Assembly (NCBI GenBank): GCA_913052475.1
Contig: CAJXEJ010000016.1
Span: forward strand, 1 to 43,164
Direction: 5' to 3'
Source: an uncultured Dehalococcoidia bacterium
GTDB lineage: Bacteria > Chloroflexota > Dehalococcoidia > Lucifugimonadales > Lucifugimonadaceae
Length of the DNA: 43,164 nt
The notes below the pieces were generated by a model. That model had not been told where the DNA came from. It saw only the letters and a program-made list of their open reading frames with translations, and made no database searches. Every line of letters begins with the position of its first letter. Positions within the stretch are counted from its first letter, which is position 1. Positions 1 to 9,136 of this stretch are shown here, in pieces. Both the position numbers and the translations under genes were made by a program.

Positions 1-271
1 CCTGACAGCCGACGTGTTCACGAGGGCGCTGGCTGCCAGATCGAAATGTCAAACCGGCAAGCTGTGGCGGCCGTGGTTATTTGGTATCCCCAGAAATCGA
101 GCGTTGGATCATCTCAGAAGCCTGAAGCGTGATTCTGCTGAGCCTGTACTACAGAAATCGGTCATTCGGGATTACGTCGCCGAGGTTTCAGGTGGGACTG
201 AAGGAGCGTTGCGAGTTCAAATTCACCGTCCGTTGCGGACGCTTCGCGATCAGATCGAGGGAACGAGATGA
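1..271 (+). pseudogene. Degenerate ECF sigma-70 factor, 5' end off the window
   Basis: The open frame enters from the left edge (codon phase 2) and reads LTADVFTRALAA, then LFGIPRNRALDHLRSLKRD, both typical of ECF sigma region 2. It then jumps almost directly to YVAEVSGGTEGALRVQIHR, which matches the DNA-binding helix of region 4. The linker and the first part of region 4, usually about 50 residues, are missing, so an internal deletion is the simplest reading. The stop (269-271) overlaps the ATG of the next, also broken, frame as ATGA, an intact trace of translational coupling. Family assignment rests on motif resemblance only. A functional mini-sigma is unlikely because region 4 lacks its N-terminal helices. 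Confidence 0.72.
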
Positions 272-594
272 GTATTTTCAAGTAGTTCGAAGATGTTGCG
301 CGGAAGTTTTTCAGTGCTTCCGTCAGTGGTGATATTTCTTCGTAAAATGACGACAACTATCCAGACGACCTCGCCGGAATGGAGATTGCTCTATCGGTGA
401 TGATCGAATCGAGAGTTCAGTTCGTCGATTCGCTGGGTCAAATCTTGAGTTCCTCAACTTCCCCCGTTTCGAGTACTCGAGAACCGGTACAGCCCAGTGT
501 GTTCAGATTGCGCAAGGTCGTGTTGCGCGCCGTTTATGCCGTGATCGCACTGGCTATTCTGGGATTACTTGCGGTTTATTTCCAGAATCTGTGA
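268..594 (+). pseudogene. Degenerate membrane partner of the ECF sigma factor
   Basis: One reading frame runs from ATG 268 to TGA 592-594 (108 codons before the stop) and is interrupted by TAG at 283-285 and TAA at 343-345. Between the stops it still reads as protein (FEDVARKFFSASVSGD), and after codon 38 it stays open to the end. Residues near the C-terminus (VVLRAVYAVIALAILGLLAVYF) form one clear transmembrane helix. Position directly behind a sigma factor with ATGA overlap suggests an anti-sigma or sigma-associated membrane protein. I do not recognise the family. An internal restart at ATG 379 could yield a 71-residue single-pass peptide, but decay together with its partner is more likely. 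Confidence 0.6.
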
Positions 595-643
595 TGAACA
601 GTTATGGTGGCGTTTCCGGAATTCGGCGGTGGACGAGTTGTGG

Positions 644-3025
644 CTAAAGCACCGGTCGTGGCTTGCCGGGTTCGCCGGCGCCTACTACGCCTTCGTCTTC
701 TAGTTCGTCCATGAGGCGGGCGGCGCGTGGGTAGCCAATGCGAAGTCGACGTTGGAGGAGGGAGACCGACAGGGTCTGTTGCGATTGGGCCAGATTGGCT
801 GCTTGATCGAACAGCGAGTCACCATCTGCGGCGCTTGAGGACGTGCCGTTATCTGCGCCGGCATCGTCGAACGATACGACCAGCTCAGGCAACGCGGGAC
901 CGTTCATGTTTTGCCACGACGAAACAACGCCTTCTATTTCATGATCGTTCAGGAACGCTCCCTGAACACGAGAAGGTTTCGGCTTGTCGATCGGCATGTA
1001 GAGCATGTCGCCTCGACCTAACAGCTTTTCAGCGCCCACAGAATCGAGAATGGTTCGCGAGTCGATCTGCGACATCACGGCAAACGAAATTCGACTTGGG
1101 AAGTTGGCCTTGATCAATCCGGTAACAACGTCGACGGACGGTCGCTGTGTGGCGACAACGAGATGCACGCCGGTCGCACGACCAAGCTGCGCCAATCGCA
1201 CGAGCAGGCGTTCAACGTCGCCAGCGGCTGTCAGCATGAGGTCGGCAAGCTCATCGACGAGTATGACGAGATAGGGCATCTTCGCGTCCTGTTTCTCGTT
1301 GTATGAGGAGATGTTCTTCACTCCGGCCTGTTCGAGTTGGCGGAATCGACCCATCATTTCATCGACCAATGATCGCAAGACGATTACGGCGCGATCAGCT
1401 TCAACAATTACTGGGTGATAGAGATGCGGAATGCCCTGGTACGGCGTTAGTTCGACGCGCTTGGGATCGATCATGATCAACCGCAGATCGAGCGGTGTTT
1501 TGGTCATAATCAATCCTGTGATGATGGAGTTCATGCAGACGCTTTTGCCTGACCCGGTCGATCCAGCGACAAGCGTGTGAGGCATTCGAGAGAGGTCAGC
1601 CATCACTGGTTCGCCACCGCTGCCGAGTCCGAGCGGGACTGGTAGTGCGGCAGATTCGGCGAACACTTTCCACTCAGGTGAATCCATCACCGAGCGTAGC
1701 GTCACCTGGGTTGGGTGTGCGTTCGGGACTTCGATTCCGACAACCGATTCGCCCGGAACCGGAGCTTCGAACCGCAGGTTCGGGGAGGCAAGTGCAAGCG
1801 CGATATCTTTTTCTCGGTTCAGAATCGTGTCGACTCGAACGCGCTGACCGGTATTCTCCTCGGACCTACCTTTCCAGCCGGGACTGAGTCCATACATTGT
1901 GACGGTCGGGCCCTGTCGAACCTGATCGACACTGACATCAATTCCAAACTGGCCGAGTGATTCTTCGACACGTCGGCTAGTGGCGGCGATTTCTTCTTGC
2001 GTGATACCGCCCGGTTTGGCGATCGCCAGCATATCGGGGTTGGGTAGCTGCCATCGGAATCGGTGGGCAGCAGAATAGTCAGGAAGCGGAACACCTGCAT
2101 GTTCGGCCTCTTCGACTTCAGCGTCCGTCGGGAATGCCTCTGTAACCGGTGTAGCCGAATCGCCGGATGCGTCTTCGATAGATTTGGCTTTGGCTAGCTC
2201 CGAGTCTTCTTGCGGTTCATCTGAAACGACCGATTCACTATCGGTAGCTGCGGGTGATTCTCCTGCGGATTGGACTGCTGCAAGTGCAACAGCTTCGTTC
2301 TCAGCGTCGATAACCGATTGTGCAGCCTGATCGGCCTCGTATTCCGCAAGATCGGCCTTCTGCAGTTCCTTCATCTGGGAGCGTTCGTATCGCCAGTTTT
2401 CGAACTTGCGGTAGAGGGTTTGCACCCCGGTCGCCAGAATTGCGTAGACGAAGGCAACCGCTTTCACCAATTCGGAACCTATCAGTTTCGCCCATTTCGG
2501 TGAGGCAACCCCGAATGCGATGATGAGAAGCGCAGCTACTCGTATCCATGCGATTGCGTAGTCGGTGATAGCGACATCGAAGCGATCCCACTCAAGCGGT
2601 AAGCGCGATATCGCCATTCCAACATCGCCACCGTAAGTCTCACCACTGAATGCCGTGCCCGGCGCGTAGAAAATTCCGAGTCCTCCAGAAACGGCTGCCG
2701 CCAGAGAGAGCGACGAGAGAACCCATCGCCATCGCGAGAATAATTGAGATCGATTGAAGATCACTAGGAAGAGCGTTACAACCAGCCAGAGGCCAAGCGG
2801 TATTGCCGACCAACCGACGAGTTTTTCCGATTCATCTTGAAACCTGAAGTAGGCGACGGCTGCGATTGCGGATGTTGCCACTGCGAACCAGAACTGTGCC
2901 GGTGCAGCAACCAGAAGTCGCCCGATCACCTTTGCGGTCGAACCAACAAACCGTCCATATTTGACGGCAGCGTTCGGACCGGATTTACCAGCCTGCGACT
3001 TCGGAGTTTTGGATCTAGACGTCAA
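644..3025 (-). CDS. ftsK: DNA translocase FtsK/SpoIIIE
   Basis: This is a septum-located, ATP-driven DNA pump that clears chromosome ends at division and activates XerCD/dif recombination. Four hydrophobic helices lie near residues 41-60, 73-90, 101-121 and 156-173, followed by an acidic, alanine-rich linker (about 215-320). The alpha domain and a RecA-type motor follow, with Walker A GSTGSGKS (Lys494), Walker B ILVDELADLM and the VATQRPSVDVVTG segment. The last 60 residues form the winged-helix gamma domain (LLQRRLRIGYPRAARLMDELE) that reads polar DNA signals. Length of 793 residues is normal for the short-linker type. The start is TTG; an in-frame TAA lies just upstream. It overlaps the 3' end of the RNase J gene by 11 bases, so the two are probably co-transcribed. 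Confidence 0.95.
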   Translation of the reverse strand: MTSRSKTPKSQAGKSGPNAAVKYGRFVGSTAKVIGRLLVAAPAQFWFAVATSAIAAVAYFRFQDESEKLVGWSAIPLGLWLVVTLFLVIFNRSQLFSRWRWVLSSLSLAAAVSGGLGIFYAPGTAFSGETYGGDVGMAISRLPLEWDRFDVAITDYAIAWIRVAALLIIAFGVASPKWAKLIGSELVKAVAFVYAILATGVQTLYRKFENWRYERSQMKELQKADLAEYEADQAAQSVIDAENEAVALAAVQSAGESPAATDSESVVSDEPQEDSELAKAKSIEDASGDSATPVTEAFPTDAEVEEAEHAGVPLPDYSAAHRFRWQLPNPDMLAIAKPGGITQEEIAATSRRVEESLGQFGIDVSVDQVRQGPTVTMYGLSPGWKGRSEENTGQRVRVDTILNREKDIALALASPNLRFEAPVPGESVVGIEVPNAHPTQVTLRSVMDSPEWKVFAESAALPVPLGLGSGGEPVMADLSRMPHTLVAGSTGSGKSVCMNSIITGLIMTKTPLDLRLIMIDPKRVELTPYQGIPHLYHPVIVEADRAVIVLRSLVDEMMGRFRQLEQAGVKNISSYNEKQDAKMPYLVILVDELADLMLTAAGDVERLLVRLAQLGRATGVHLVVATQRPSVDVVTGLIKANFPSRISFAVMSQIDSRTILDSVGAEKLLGRGDMLYMPIDKPKPSRVQGAFLNDHEIEGVVSSWQNMNGPALPELVVSFDDAGADNGTSSSAADGDSLFDQAANLAQSQQTLSVSLLQRRLRIGYPRAARLMDELEDEGVVGAGEPGKPRPVL

Positions 3026-4688
3026 TGGCGCTTGTGATTATCAGCGGTCGCCGTTTCGTTCGACGCCCGAGAAAACTCCCCACGGTAGTTCGTACAACAT
3101 CTTCGAGTTCGCCCCACTCTATTGGCTTTTTCAAATGTTGGTCAAGCACGGGAGTCAGAGCGTCCTCAGTTTCGCGCAATAGGCCATCGGCGTCCTCTAT
3201 GTGAACGAAACCGGCTGAAACGATTTTCGGCTTGCCAACCAGCGAACCGTCGACGGTGTCTCGCGAGAACGCAACTGTTACGACGCCATTGTGCTGGAGC
3301 GATCGTCGTTCGACTACGACGTTGCCCGATTCGTCCCACAGGCCGAGACCGTGGACGAAGATGTGCCCGGCTTCGATACGGTCGACAATCCCACCCGAAT
3401 TGGCATCGATCTCAAGAATGTCGCCATCAGTAAGAACAAAAGCGTTTTCTGGGGCAACTCCCGTCGAAATCGCCAGATTGGCGTGGGCTTTGAGCATTCG
3501 GTATTCGCCATGAATTGGAACGAAGTACTTCGGGCGTGTTGCATTGAGCAACATCCGAAGCTCTTCCTTACGAGCGTGACCAGGTACGTGCGTGCGCGTT
3601 TCGCGATTCGTGATCACTCTGGCACCAAGCCTGACGAGTTCGTTGATTGAATCGTTTACAGGAACCTCGTTGCCAGGAATTGTACTCGCCGACATGATGA
3701 TCGTGTCGCTGTCCTGAATCTTGATGTCCCGGTGGTCGTTGCGGGACATTCGCACGAGACCCGACTGTGGCTCACCTTGGCTTCCGGTTGTGAGGATCAC
3801 GACTTTGTCGCCGGGGAGGCTATTGGCTTCGGCGGCGGTAATGATCAGATCGTTCGGAACATCTATATGCCCGAGATCCCGCCCAATCTTGGTGTTGTTG
3901 ATCATGCTGCGACCAAGAACGCAGAGCTTGCGACCGTGCTCGATGCAGGCGTCGGCTACGATTTGGATACGTGCGATCTGGGATGCAAAGCTCGAAACGA
4001 TCACTCGATCACTGGCGGCTCCGATGAGATCCGGCAGATTTTCGACGACTTCGCGATCGGAAGGCGAATACCCCTCGTATTCAGAGTAAGTCGAGTCTGC
4101 CATCAAAAGCAGTGCACCGTCCTGGCAAATATCTGCAAGCACTCCAAGGTCGGATGGTGGTCCGACGACAGGCGCGTTGTCGAGCTTGAAGTCGCCAGTG
4201 TGGATCACGACGCCGGCTGGCGTATCGATTGCGATACCTGTCGAGTCGGGCACTGAGTGGCAGACCGCGAACCATTCGACTTTAATGTCGCCTATGTCGT
4301 GCTGTTCACCGGGGTGAATCACCGTCAGTTCTACTTCGTCACGCATTCGTGCCTGACGTAGCTTTTCGTGGAGCAGTGCTTCGGCCATTGCCGGCGCGTA
4401 TACGGGCACATTGACCCGTTTTAGGAAGTGTGGGACAGCTCCGATGTGGTCTTCGTGACCGTGCGTGATTAGCAACGCCCGAACGCGATCTGCATTCTCT
4501 TCCAGATAGTCCATGTCAGGGATAACGACGTCGATGCCGGGCATGTTCCATTCGGGGAACAGCACGCCTGCGTCGATCACGACGATATCGTCGACGGTCT
4601 CGAGGACCATCATGTTCTTGCCGATCTCACCGAGACCACCAAGGGGTACGACGCGAATCCATGGTGCGTCGTTAGTTATTGATGTCAT
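3015..4688 (-). CDS. rnj: Ribonuclease J
   Basis: A metallo-beta-lactamase/beta-CASP ribonuclease with 5'-to-3' exonuclease and endonuclease activity in mRNA decay and rRNA maturation. Residues 76-81 are the zinc motif HGHEDH. Further signatures are HTGDFKLDN, the beta-CASP block with DSTYSEYEG, and the late VPIHGEYRMLKAHANLA motif. The C-terminal domain ends near GSFLGRRTKRRPLI. Length 557 is typical of RNase J1/J2. The start is ATG 4688, with only a weak upstream ribosome site. The 3' end overlaps ftsK by 11 bases. RNase J as the main ribonuclease fits a Gram-positive-like or Chloroflexota lineage. Confidence 0.95.
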   Translation of the reverse strand: MTSITNDAPWIRVVPLGGLGEIGKNMMVLETVDDIVVIDAGVLFPEWNMPGIDVVIPDMDYLEENADRVRALLITHGHEDHIGAVPHFLKRVNVPVYAPAMAEALLHEKLRQARMRDEVELTVIHPGEQHDIGDIKVEWFAVCHSVPDSTGIAIDTPAGVVIHTGDFKLDNAPVVGPPSDLGVLADICQDGALLLMADSTYSEYEGYSPSDREVVENLPDLIGAASDRVIVSSFASQIARIQIVADACIEHGRKLCVLGRSMINNTKIGRDLGHIDVPNDLIITAAEANSLPGDKVVILTTGSQGEPQSGLVRMSRNDHRDIKIQDSDTIIMSASTIPGNEVPVNDSINELVRLGARVITNRETRTHVPGHARKEELRMLLNATRPKYFVPIHGEYRMLKAHANLAISTGVAPENAFVLTDGDILEIDANSGGIVDRIEAGHIFVHGLGLWDESGNVVVERRSLQHNGVVTVAFSRDTVDGSLVGKPKIVSAGFVHIEDADGLLRETEDALTPVLDQHLKKPIEWGELEDVVRTTVGSFLGRRTKRRPLIITSAIDV

Positions 4689-4788
4689 ACGCTTGAAATG
4701 ATGCCAACGCGAACGTTAAAGGGGCACTACGCGGGAGTTACGCGACCGAATATCAGTCTGCATATGCTCGAATTATTTGACGCAGTTC

Positions 4789-5556
4789 TCAAAACATTCC
4801 CAGTTGGCGATCTCCTTGTTCTTTTGTTGTTTCGTTCTTCAATATTGGTTCAGATAGTTGGGCTTCGGCGTTTTCAGCTTCAGCAGTTTGACTCGATAGG
4901 GAATCCACGAGTTGAAGATCGGTTTCGTTTCTCTGTTCTTCGTTTTCTTCTTCTGGTTCTCGTTGGTTTACCGATATTCGAATCGACTCCTGCAGCGCTT
5001 CGGGGAGTCGTAGCACGTCTTGCTGTAGTTCTTGCTTGATTGCAGGGTTTCGAAGTCCTGCTGCCGGGTGGTACAGAGGGAAAAGGATACGGCCTTCCCA
5101 TGCGAATATCTTGCCGTGGTCTTTTGAGATTTTTCCTTCCGGATAGAACCTGAGAAGCGAGTGGCGACCTAGTGTGACTATCACTCTAGGGTCGAGTAGC
5201 TCCATTTGTCGCTGTAAATATGGACGGCATGCGGCGACTTCGTCGGGTAGGGGATCCCGGTTATCGGGCGGGCGACACTTCACCACGTTGGTAATGAACA
5301 CGTCATCTCGTGTGAGTGGTACCTCAGCTAATAGTTCATCGAGTAGCTTGCCGGAGCGCCCAACAAACGGTAGACCTTGCTGATCTTCGTTGAATCCGGG
5401 ACCTTCGCCGATGATGAGTATGCCTGCAGTAGGTGATCCGCTGCCAGAAACGGCGTTCGTCCGTCCATTGTGGAGCGCACAAGCGGTACAGGAACGCACT
5501 GCGGTTGCGATAGCGTCGATTGATTCCCAGGAGTGCTGAGTATCGGTTGTGGTCAA
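4789..5556 (-). CDS. Family 4 uracil-DNA glycosylase with a clamp-motif tail
   Basis: Removes uracil from DNA to start base-excision repair. Motif A is GEGPG (residues 50-54) and motif B starts HPAAGLRN (163-170). The four [4Fe-4S] ligands are Cys23, Cys26, Cys94 and Cys110, with the C-x2-C and C-x15-C spacing of family 4. The catalytic domain ends near residue 190. The last 65 residues are acidic and Gln/Glu-rich with no predicted fold, and finish in QLGMF, which resembles the beta-sliding-clamp binding motif QLxLF. The start is TTG 5556; the ATG seen 18 bases upstream is out of frame. It lies upstream of RNase J on the same strand with a 100-base gap, and divergent from the MFS gene. The 255 bases up to the MFS start hold nothing recognisable. 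Confidence 0.93.
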   Translation of the reverse strand: MTTTDTQHSWESIDAIATAVRSCTACALHNGRTNAVSGSGSPTAGILIIGEGPGFNEDQQGLPFVGRSGKLLDELLAEVPLTRDDVFITNVVKCRPPDNRDPLPDEVAACRPYLQRQMELLDPRVIVTLGRHSLLRFYPEGKISKDHGKIFAWEGRILFPLYHPAAGLRNPAIKQELQQDVLRLPEALQESIRISVNQREPEEENEEQRNETDLQLVDSLSSQTAEAENAEAQLSEPILKNETTKEQGDRQLGMF

Positions 5557-5811
5557 AACGTGGTAGTCATGGTCCGGGGTGGGCCCGGATACGGACGTGG
5601 ATAGATGACCTCAAGTTATCACACTGGGGCGCCCGGAGATGGTTCTGGCAATCGATCGTCTTCGGAACATTGATTCCCTACCCGCACACTCAATGCGCTA
5701 AGCTCCCGGTAGAACAATGCTGCCAGCACTCGGATGCGTAGTCCAAAGGAACAGAAATTCTCGATCCGGCATTGGAAACAGTGAGTGGATGCCTGATCGA
5801 AACGAAAAACA

Positions 5812-7083
5812 TTGTTTGAAGCGCTGAAATATAAAGATTTCCAGTGGATATGGATTAGCCAGACTGCTCATGCATTTACGATCTGGGCGCAGATGGTCGC
5901 TCTGCCGTTACTGGTGTTGGAAATTACCGACAACAGCGCCGCCCAATTGGGAGCGGTAATTGCCGTCAGAACGGTGCCAACTCTGCTTCTAGGTCCGTGG
6001 GCTGGTGTCGCCGCCGATTGGTTTGATCGTCGGACGATTCTGATTTTGACTAAGTGGGCAAACCTATTGCTCAGCATTGTTATCCTCCTCCTCGTAGCAT
6101 CAGGGCGCATCGAGCTGTGGCATATCTACGTCTGGATGATGTTGCGCGGAGCCACGCAAGTATTCGATCAACCCGCCCGATACTCGATGATCCCGGCGAT
6201 TCTTCCTGCCAACCTGGTTACTCAGGGCATGGCGCTGTTGAGTTCGACGCAGAACTTCATGCGTATCCTGGGCGCGACGGGCGCGGGATTTATCGCTGAA
6301 TATCTCGGGCTGTCCTGGACTTTCGGGGTGATAACGGTCGCCGCAGTGACAGGGCTGTTGGCGACTTACCAGATTCATGTCGAATCGAATGAACGAGCTG
6401 GCAGTGCTGGATTTAAAGGAATGACGACCGGCTTAGTTGAAGGCGCTAAATTCTCAATTCACAATCGCACGATCCGCGGAGTTTTAATTATCTCACTGAT
6501 CTACTTCACTTTCGGCATGTCGTTCATGCAGGTGTTCGCCCCGTTGTTTGCCGTCAAGGTTCTGGAGATCGGACGTGATGGTCTGGGCGTAATGCTAGCT
6601 CTGACCGGCGGTGGTGCTCTCGTTGCATCTCTGGTTATTGCGCGGATACGACCTTCAAGACTCGGGGTGGTGCTTCCAGCGACTGTGGTTGCGATCGGCG
6701 CCAGCCTGTCTCTATTCTCACTTTCGTCATACCTTCCCAGACCGGCCGGACTCGTCCTCCCGTTGGCGCTAGTGATGTTCGTTGGCGCATCCCAGACGTC
6801 GTTTATTGCACTTAGCCGGTCGGTGTTGGTGCAGTCGGCACCGTCGGACATGCGCGGGCGTGTGCTGGCGTTCATATCGATGGACCGGGCCATGATGGCT
6901 GTGGGCGGTGCGGTAGGAGGGTTGCTTTCGGCTGTCTATGGAGCTCAGTCGATCCAGATCGTTTTCGGCCTGACCTGTGTCGCCGGAGGCGTGATTGCCG
7001 TGCTTTCGCTGCGTGAGTTGAGGATGTTCAGGACAACAGACGAAGTCAAAAGTTCGGAGCGAAGCCAGACAGCACCAACCTAG
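5812..7083 (+). CDS. MFS transporter, EntS-like (MFS_3)
   Basis: A 423-residue inner-membrane protein of the major facilitator superfamily with about 12 hydrophobic helices. The opening MFEALKYKDFQWIWISQ and the loop-2 motif GVAADWFDRRTIL are typical of the EntS/MFS_3 exporter branch, as is the second-half repeat APSDMRGRVLA. Substrate cannot be inferred; related proteins export siderophores, macrolides or lipophilic compounds. The start is TTG 5812, forced by an in-frame TGA at 5794-5796 and absence of ATG. No strong ribosome site is visible. It is transcribed alone, divergent from the UDG gene, and ends at an intrinsic terminator (7148-7200) facing acpP. Confidence 0.88.
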   Translation: MFEALKYKDFQWIWISQTAHAFTIWAQMVALPLLVLEITDNSAAQLGAVIAVRTVPTLLLGPWAGVAADWFDRRTILILTKWANLLLSIVILLLVASGRIELWHIYVWMMLRGATQVFDQPARYSMIPAILPANLVTQGMALLSSTQNFMRILGATGAGFIAEYLGLSWTFGVITVAAVTGLLATYQIHVESNERAGSAGFKGMTTGLVEGAKFSIHNRTIRGVLIISLIYFTFGMSFMQVFAPLFAVKVLEIGRDGLGVMLALTGGGALVASLVIARIRPSRLGVVLPATVVAIGASLSLFSLSSYLPRPAGLVLPLALVMFVGASQTSFIALSRSVLVQSAPSDMRGRVLAFISMDRAMMAVGGAVGGLLSAVYGAQSIQIVFGLTCVAGGVIAVLSLRELRMFRTTDEVKSSERSQTAPT

Positions 7084-7147
7084 GCGACGAGCTGCACGGT
7101 TCCCTTTCCCTGCGGGGCGGAATCGAGTAAATTCGCTCCAGCGAAAA

Positions 7148-7200
7148 GATCGCAGCGTTCTCGAATGCAGATTTGCTCGCGAGAACGGATGCGGTCTTTT
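7148..7200 (+). terminator. Intrinsic terminator after the MFS gene
   Basis: Arms 7148-7163 and 7180-7196 pair as GTTCTCG/CGAGAAC, extended outward by GATCGCA/TGCGGTC with one wobble pair and a small internal loop. The loop is 16 bases and is followed directly by TTTT. It sits 64 bases after the MFS stop and before the convergent acpP. Confidence 0.6.
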
Positions 7201-7239
7201 ACTCAGATGCCAAAGCGTTGGAGGACGAAGCGGAACCGA

Positions 7240-7497
7240 TTAGTCGGTGATACCGCGATCGGCCAGATACTTCACAGCATCCTGAACGGTCTTGATGCCT
7301 TCGGCATCTTCGTCTGAGATTTCGAGAGGCTGGTCATCTGAACCAAATTCCTCTTCGATCGCCATGATCAACTCGACCACGTCGAGGGAGTCGGCATTCA
7401 AGTCTTCGGTGAAAGAGGATTCCGCCGAAACTTCTGAGGCATCAACACTGAGCTTGTCGGTCGCAATAGCGCAGACTCGATCCAACACACTGGCCAT
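7240..7497 (-). CDS. acpP: Acyl carrier protein
   Basis: Small acidic carrier of fatty-acyl chains in type II fatty acid synthesis. The phosphopantetheine attachment site is Ser37 in [18 protein letters not shown], the standard helix-II motif. Length 85 residues and strongly acidic composition are normal. ATG start, preceded by a GAGGGGTG ribosome site seven bases away. It is the last gene of the minus-strand group yceD-rpmF-fabD-nusB-acpP, a rearranged version of the common rpmF-plsX-fabH-fabD-fabG-acpP cluster with plsX, fabH and fabG absent here. Confidence 0.96.
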   Translation of the reverse strand: MASVLDRVCAIATDKLSVDASEVSAESSFTEDLNADSLDVVELIMAIEEEFGSDDQPLEISDEDAEGIKTVQDAVKYLADRGITD

Positions 7498-7598
7498 TTA
7501 CTTCACCCCTCGGAGGTCATGCGGAACCGCCGTCCCGCTCGAACTTGTAAAAACTATTTTCAAATCACGTTAACCGTTACACACGGTCGAACGGCAGC

Positions 7599-8090
7599 CT
7601 ATGCTAGCAGAGCCCCGAGCACTCCGTTCACGAATTTTGGCGACGAGTCGGAGCCGAATAATCGTGCCAGCTCAACCGCTTCGTTCGCTACAACGTTTTG
7701 TGGGGCTGCGTCGTCCATCTCCAACTCGGCCATTACGACGCGTAAAACGTTGCGTTCTACGAGTGGCATTTGGTCGGAAGGGTACTGAGACGCGAGTTTT
7801 GCGATACGTGAATCTAGCTTGGTTCGCTGTTCTTCACACACCTGCACCAGTCGGGTTGCAAAATCAATGTCGTCGTCGGCTAGTTCGCGCTCAACCGCAA
7901 GACGCTTCACGGCTGCGACGGCGGGGTGTCCGGATGAATCGGATTCGTAGAGCGCCTGCACTACGGCTGCACGGGAACCGGTGCGACCGCCACGGATCGG
8001 CGGATCGTTTTCGCCAACGACTTCGCCATCGACTAGCTCGTCTAGCCGGTCGGGTTCCTGTGGGGTGAATTTGGTATTAGCTGCAGACAT
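7599..8090 (-). CDS. nusB: Transcription antitermination factor NusB
   Basis: An RNA-binding helical protein that joins NusE/S10 at boxA to prevent termination in rRNA operons. The NusB core begins near residue 36 (RTGSRAAVVQALYESD) and ends with VANEAVELARLFGSDSSPKFVNGVLGALL, the family's most conserved C-terminal block. A 35-residue polar N-terminal extension precedes the core and is not conserved in the family. Length 163. ATG start. It lies between fabD (71-base gap) and acpP (101-base gap), an unusual place for nusB, probably in the same transcript. Confidence 0.9.
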   Translation of the reverse strand: MSAANTKFTPQEPDRLDELVDGEVVGENDPPIRGGRTGSRAAVVQALYESDSSGHPAVAAVKRLAVERELADDDIDFATRLVQVCEEQRTKLDSRIAKLASQYPSDQMPLVERNVLRVVMAELEMDDAAPQNVVANEAVELARLFGSDSSPKFVNGVLGALLA

Positions 8091-8160
8091 GTTTAGTTAG
8101 CCCTGAAGGCTTTTTTAACTTGAGGGTGGGCTATACGAATTAGTAGCTAGGGGAACTTTT

Positions 8161-9102
8161 CTACGAAGCGCTTGCGTATGCGAGCACCGATGCGAAGTCG
8201 CCAATGTTGGTGACGGTCGCAGCACGGTCGATTCGTTTCACCATTCCGGAGAGAATTCTGCCGTGGCCGATTTCGTAGAAGTTCTGGATTCCGTCGTTCA
8301 TCATGAACTTGACGGTGTTGTTCCACTGCACACACGAAGTCAACTGCATGCGAAGTTCTTCTTTGACTTCCTCGGTTGTGCCGAGTGACTTGGCGGTTAC
8401 GTTACCTACCAGTGGGACCAGCGGATCGTGGAACGTGAGTGAATCGATCATTGCATTCAGACCGTTCTGAGCGGGGCTCATCAAGCCTGAGTGGAAAGCA
8501 CCGCCAACCTGTAGCGGGATTGCCTTCTTGGCACCTCGGGCGCTGGCGATATCGATTGCCATTGCGAGGCTGTGGTGGTCGCCAGCGAGAATAATCTGCT
8601 GCTCGGTGTTGATAGTCGACATCTGTGCGCCAGACTCTCGGCATATCTCTTCGGCGGTTACTTCATCGAGACCGATGAAGGCAGCCATGCCACCGGGTCG
8701 TTCTTCGCAGGCACCCTGCATAAGGCGACCTCGCTCTAGAACGAGTTTTACAGCGTCGGAAATACTGAGCACCCCGGCGACTGCCAATGCTGAATATTCA
8801 CCAAGTGAATGACCGGCTGTTGCATTTGGAATTTGGAGTACGCCAGTGGCTTCCTCCATCGCACGCCACGTTGCAACCGAAGTTGCCATGATGGCGGGCT
8901 GGGTGTTTTCGGTCTGTCGCAGTTCGTCATCTGGGCCCTCGAACATCATGGTCGAAAGCTTGCGACCCAGTGTGTTGTCAATCTCGTCGAACACCTCGCG
9001 CGCTGCGATGGAGTTCAGGTAGATGTCCTTTCCCATGCCAACGGCCTGTGAGCCCTGGCCCGGGAAAAGGAATGCGATCTTTTCAGCTGTCTGGGTGGTC
9101 AT
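8161..9102 (-). CDS. fabD: Malonyl-CoA:ACP transacylase
   Basis: Transfers malonyl from CoA to acyl carrier protein in fatty acid synthesis. The catalytic Ser99 lies in GHSLGEYSALAVAG and the N-terminal oxyanion motif is FLFPGQGSQAVGMG (residues 11-24). The catalytic His is in GGAFHSGLMSPA, and the closing block is NFYEIGHGRILSGMVKRI. Length 313 is normal. ATG start. It lies 34 bases after rpmF and upstream of nusB and acpP, its substrate carrier. Confidence 0.96.
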   Translation of the reverse strand: MTTQTAEKIAFLFPGQGSQAVGMGKDIYLNSIAAREVFDEIDNTLGRKLSTMMFEGPDDELRQTENTQPAIMATSVATWRAMEEATGVLQIPNATAGHSLGEYSALAVAGVLSISDAVKLVLERGRLMQGACEERPGGMAAFIGLDEVTAEEICRESGAQMSTINTEQQIILAGDHHSLAMAIDIASARGAKKAIPLQVGGAFHSGLMSPAQNGLNAMIDSLTFHDPLVPLVGNVTAKSLGTTEEVKEELRMQLTSCVQWNNTVKFMMNDGIQNFYEIGHGRILSGMVKRIDRAATVTNIGDFASVLAYASAS

Positions 9103-9136
9103 GTTTGAACGACTCTCCTGCTCGCGCAGTTCTTAC

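Noticed and set aside
268-594. Stop-codon reassignment or recoding as an explanation for in-frame stops
   Set aside because: All three stop codons occur in different broken genes, together with frameshifts and deletions, and intact genes end normally with the same codons.
5557-5811. Hidden gene or RNA in the UDG-MFS gap
   Set aside because: Short open frames there have no motif, and no RNA fold or terminator is evident.
8100-8120. Short AGCC/GGCT hairpin with T6 between fabD and nusB
   Set aside because: Only four pairs, and its T-run is on the strand opposite to the genes.
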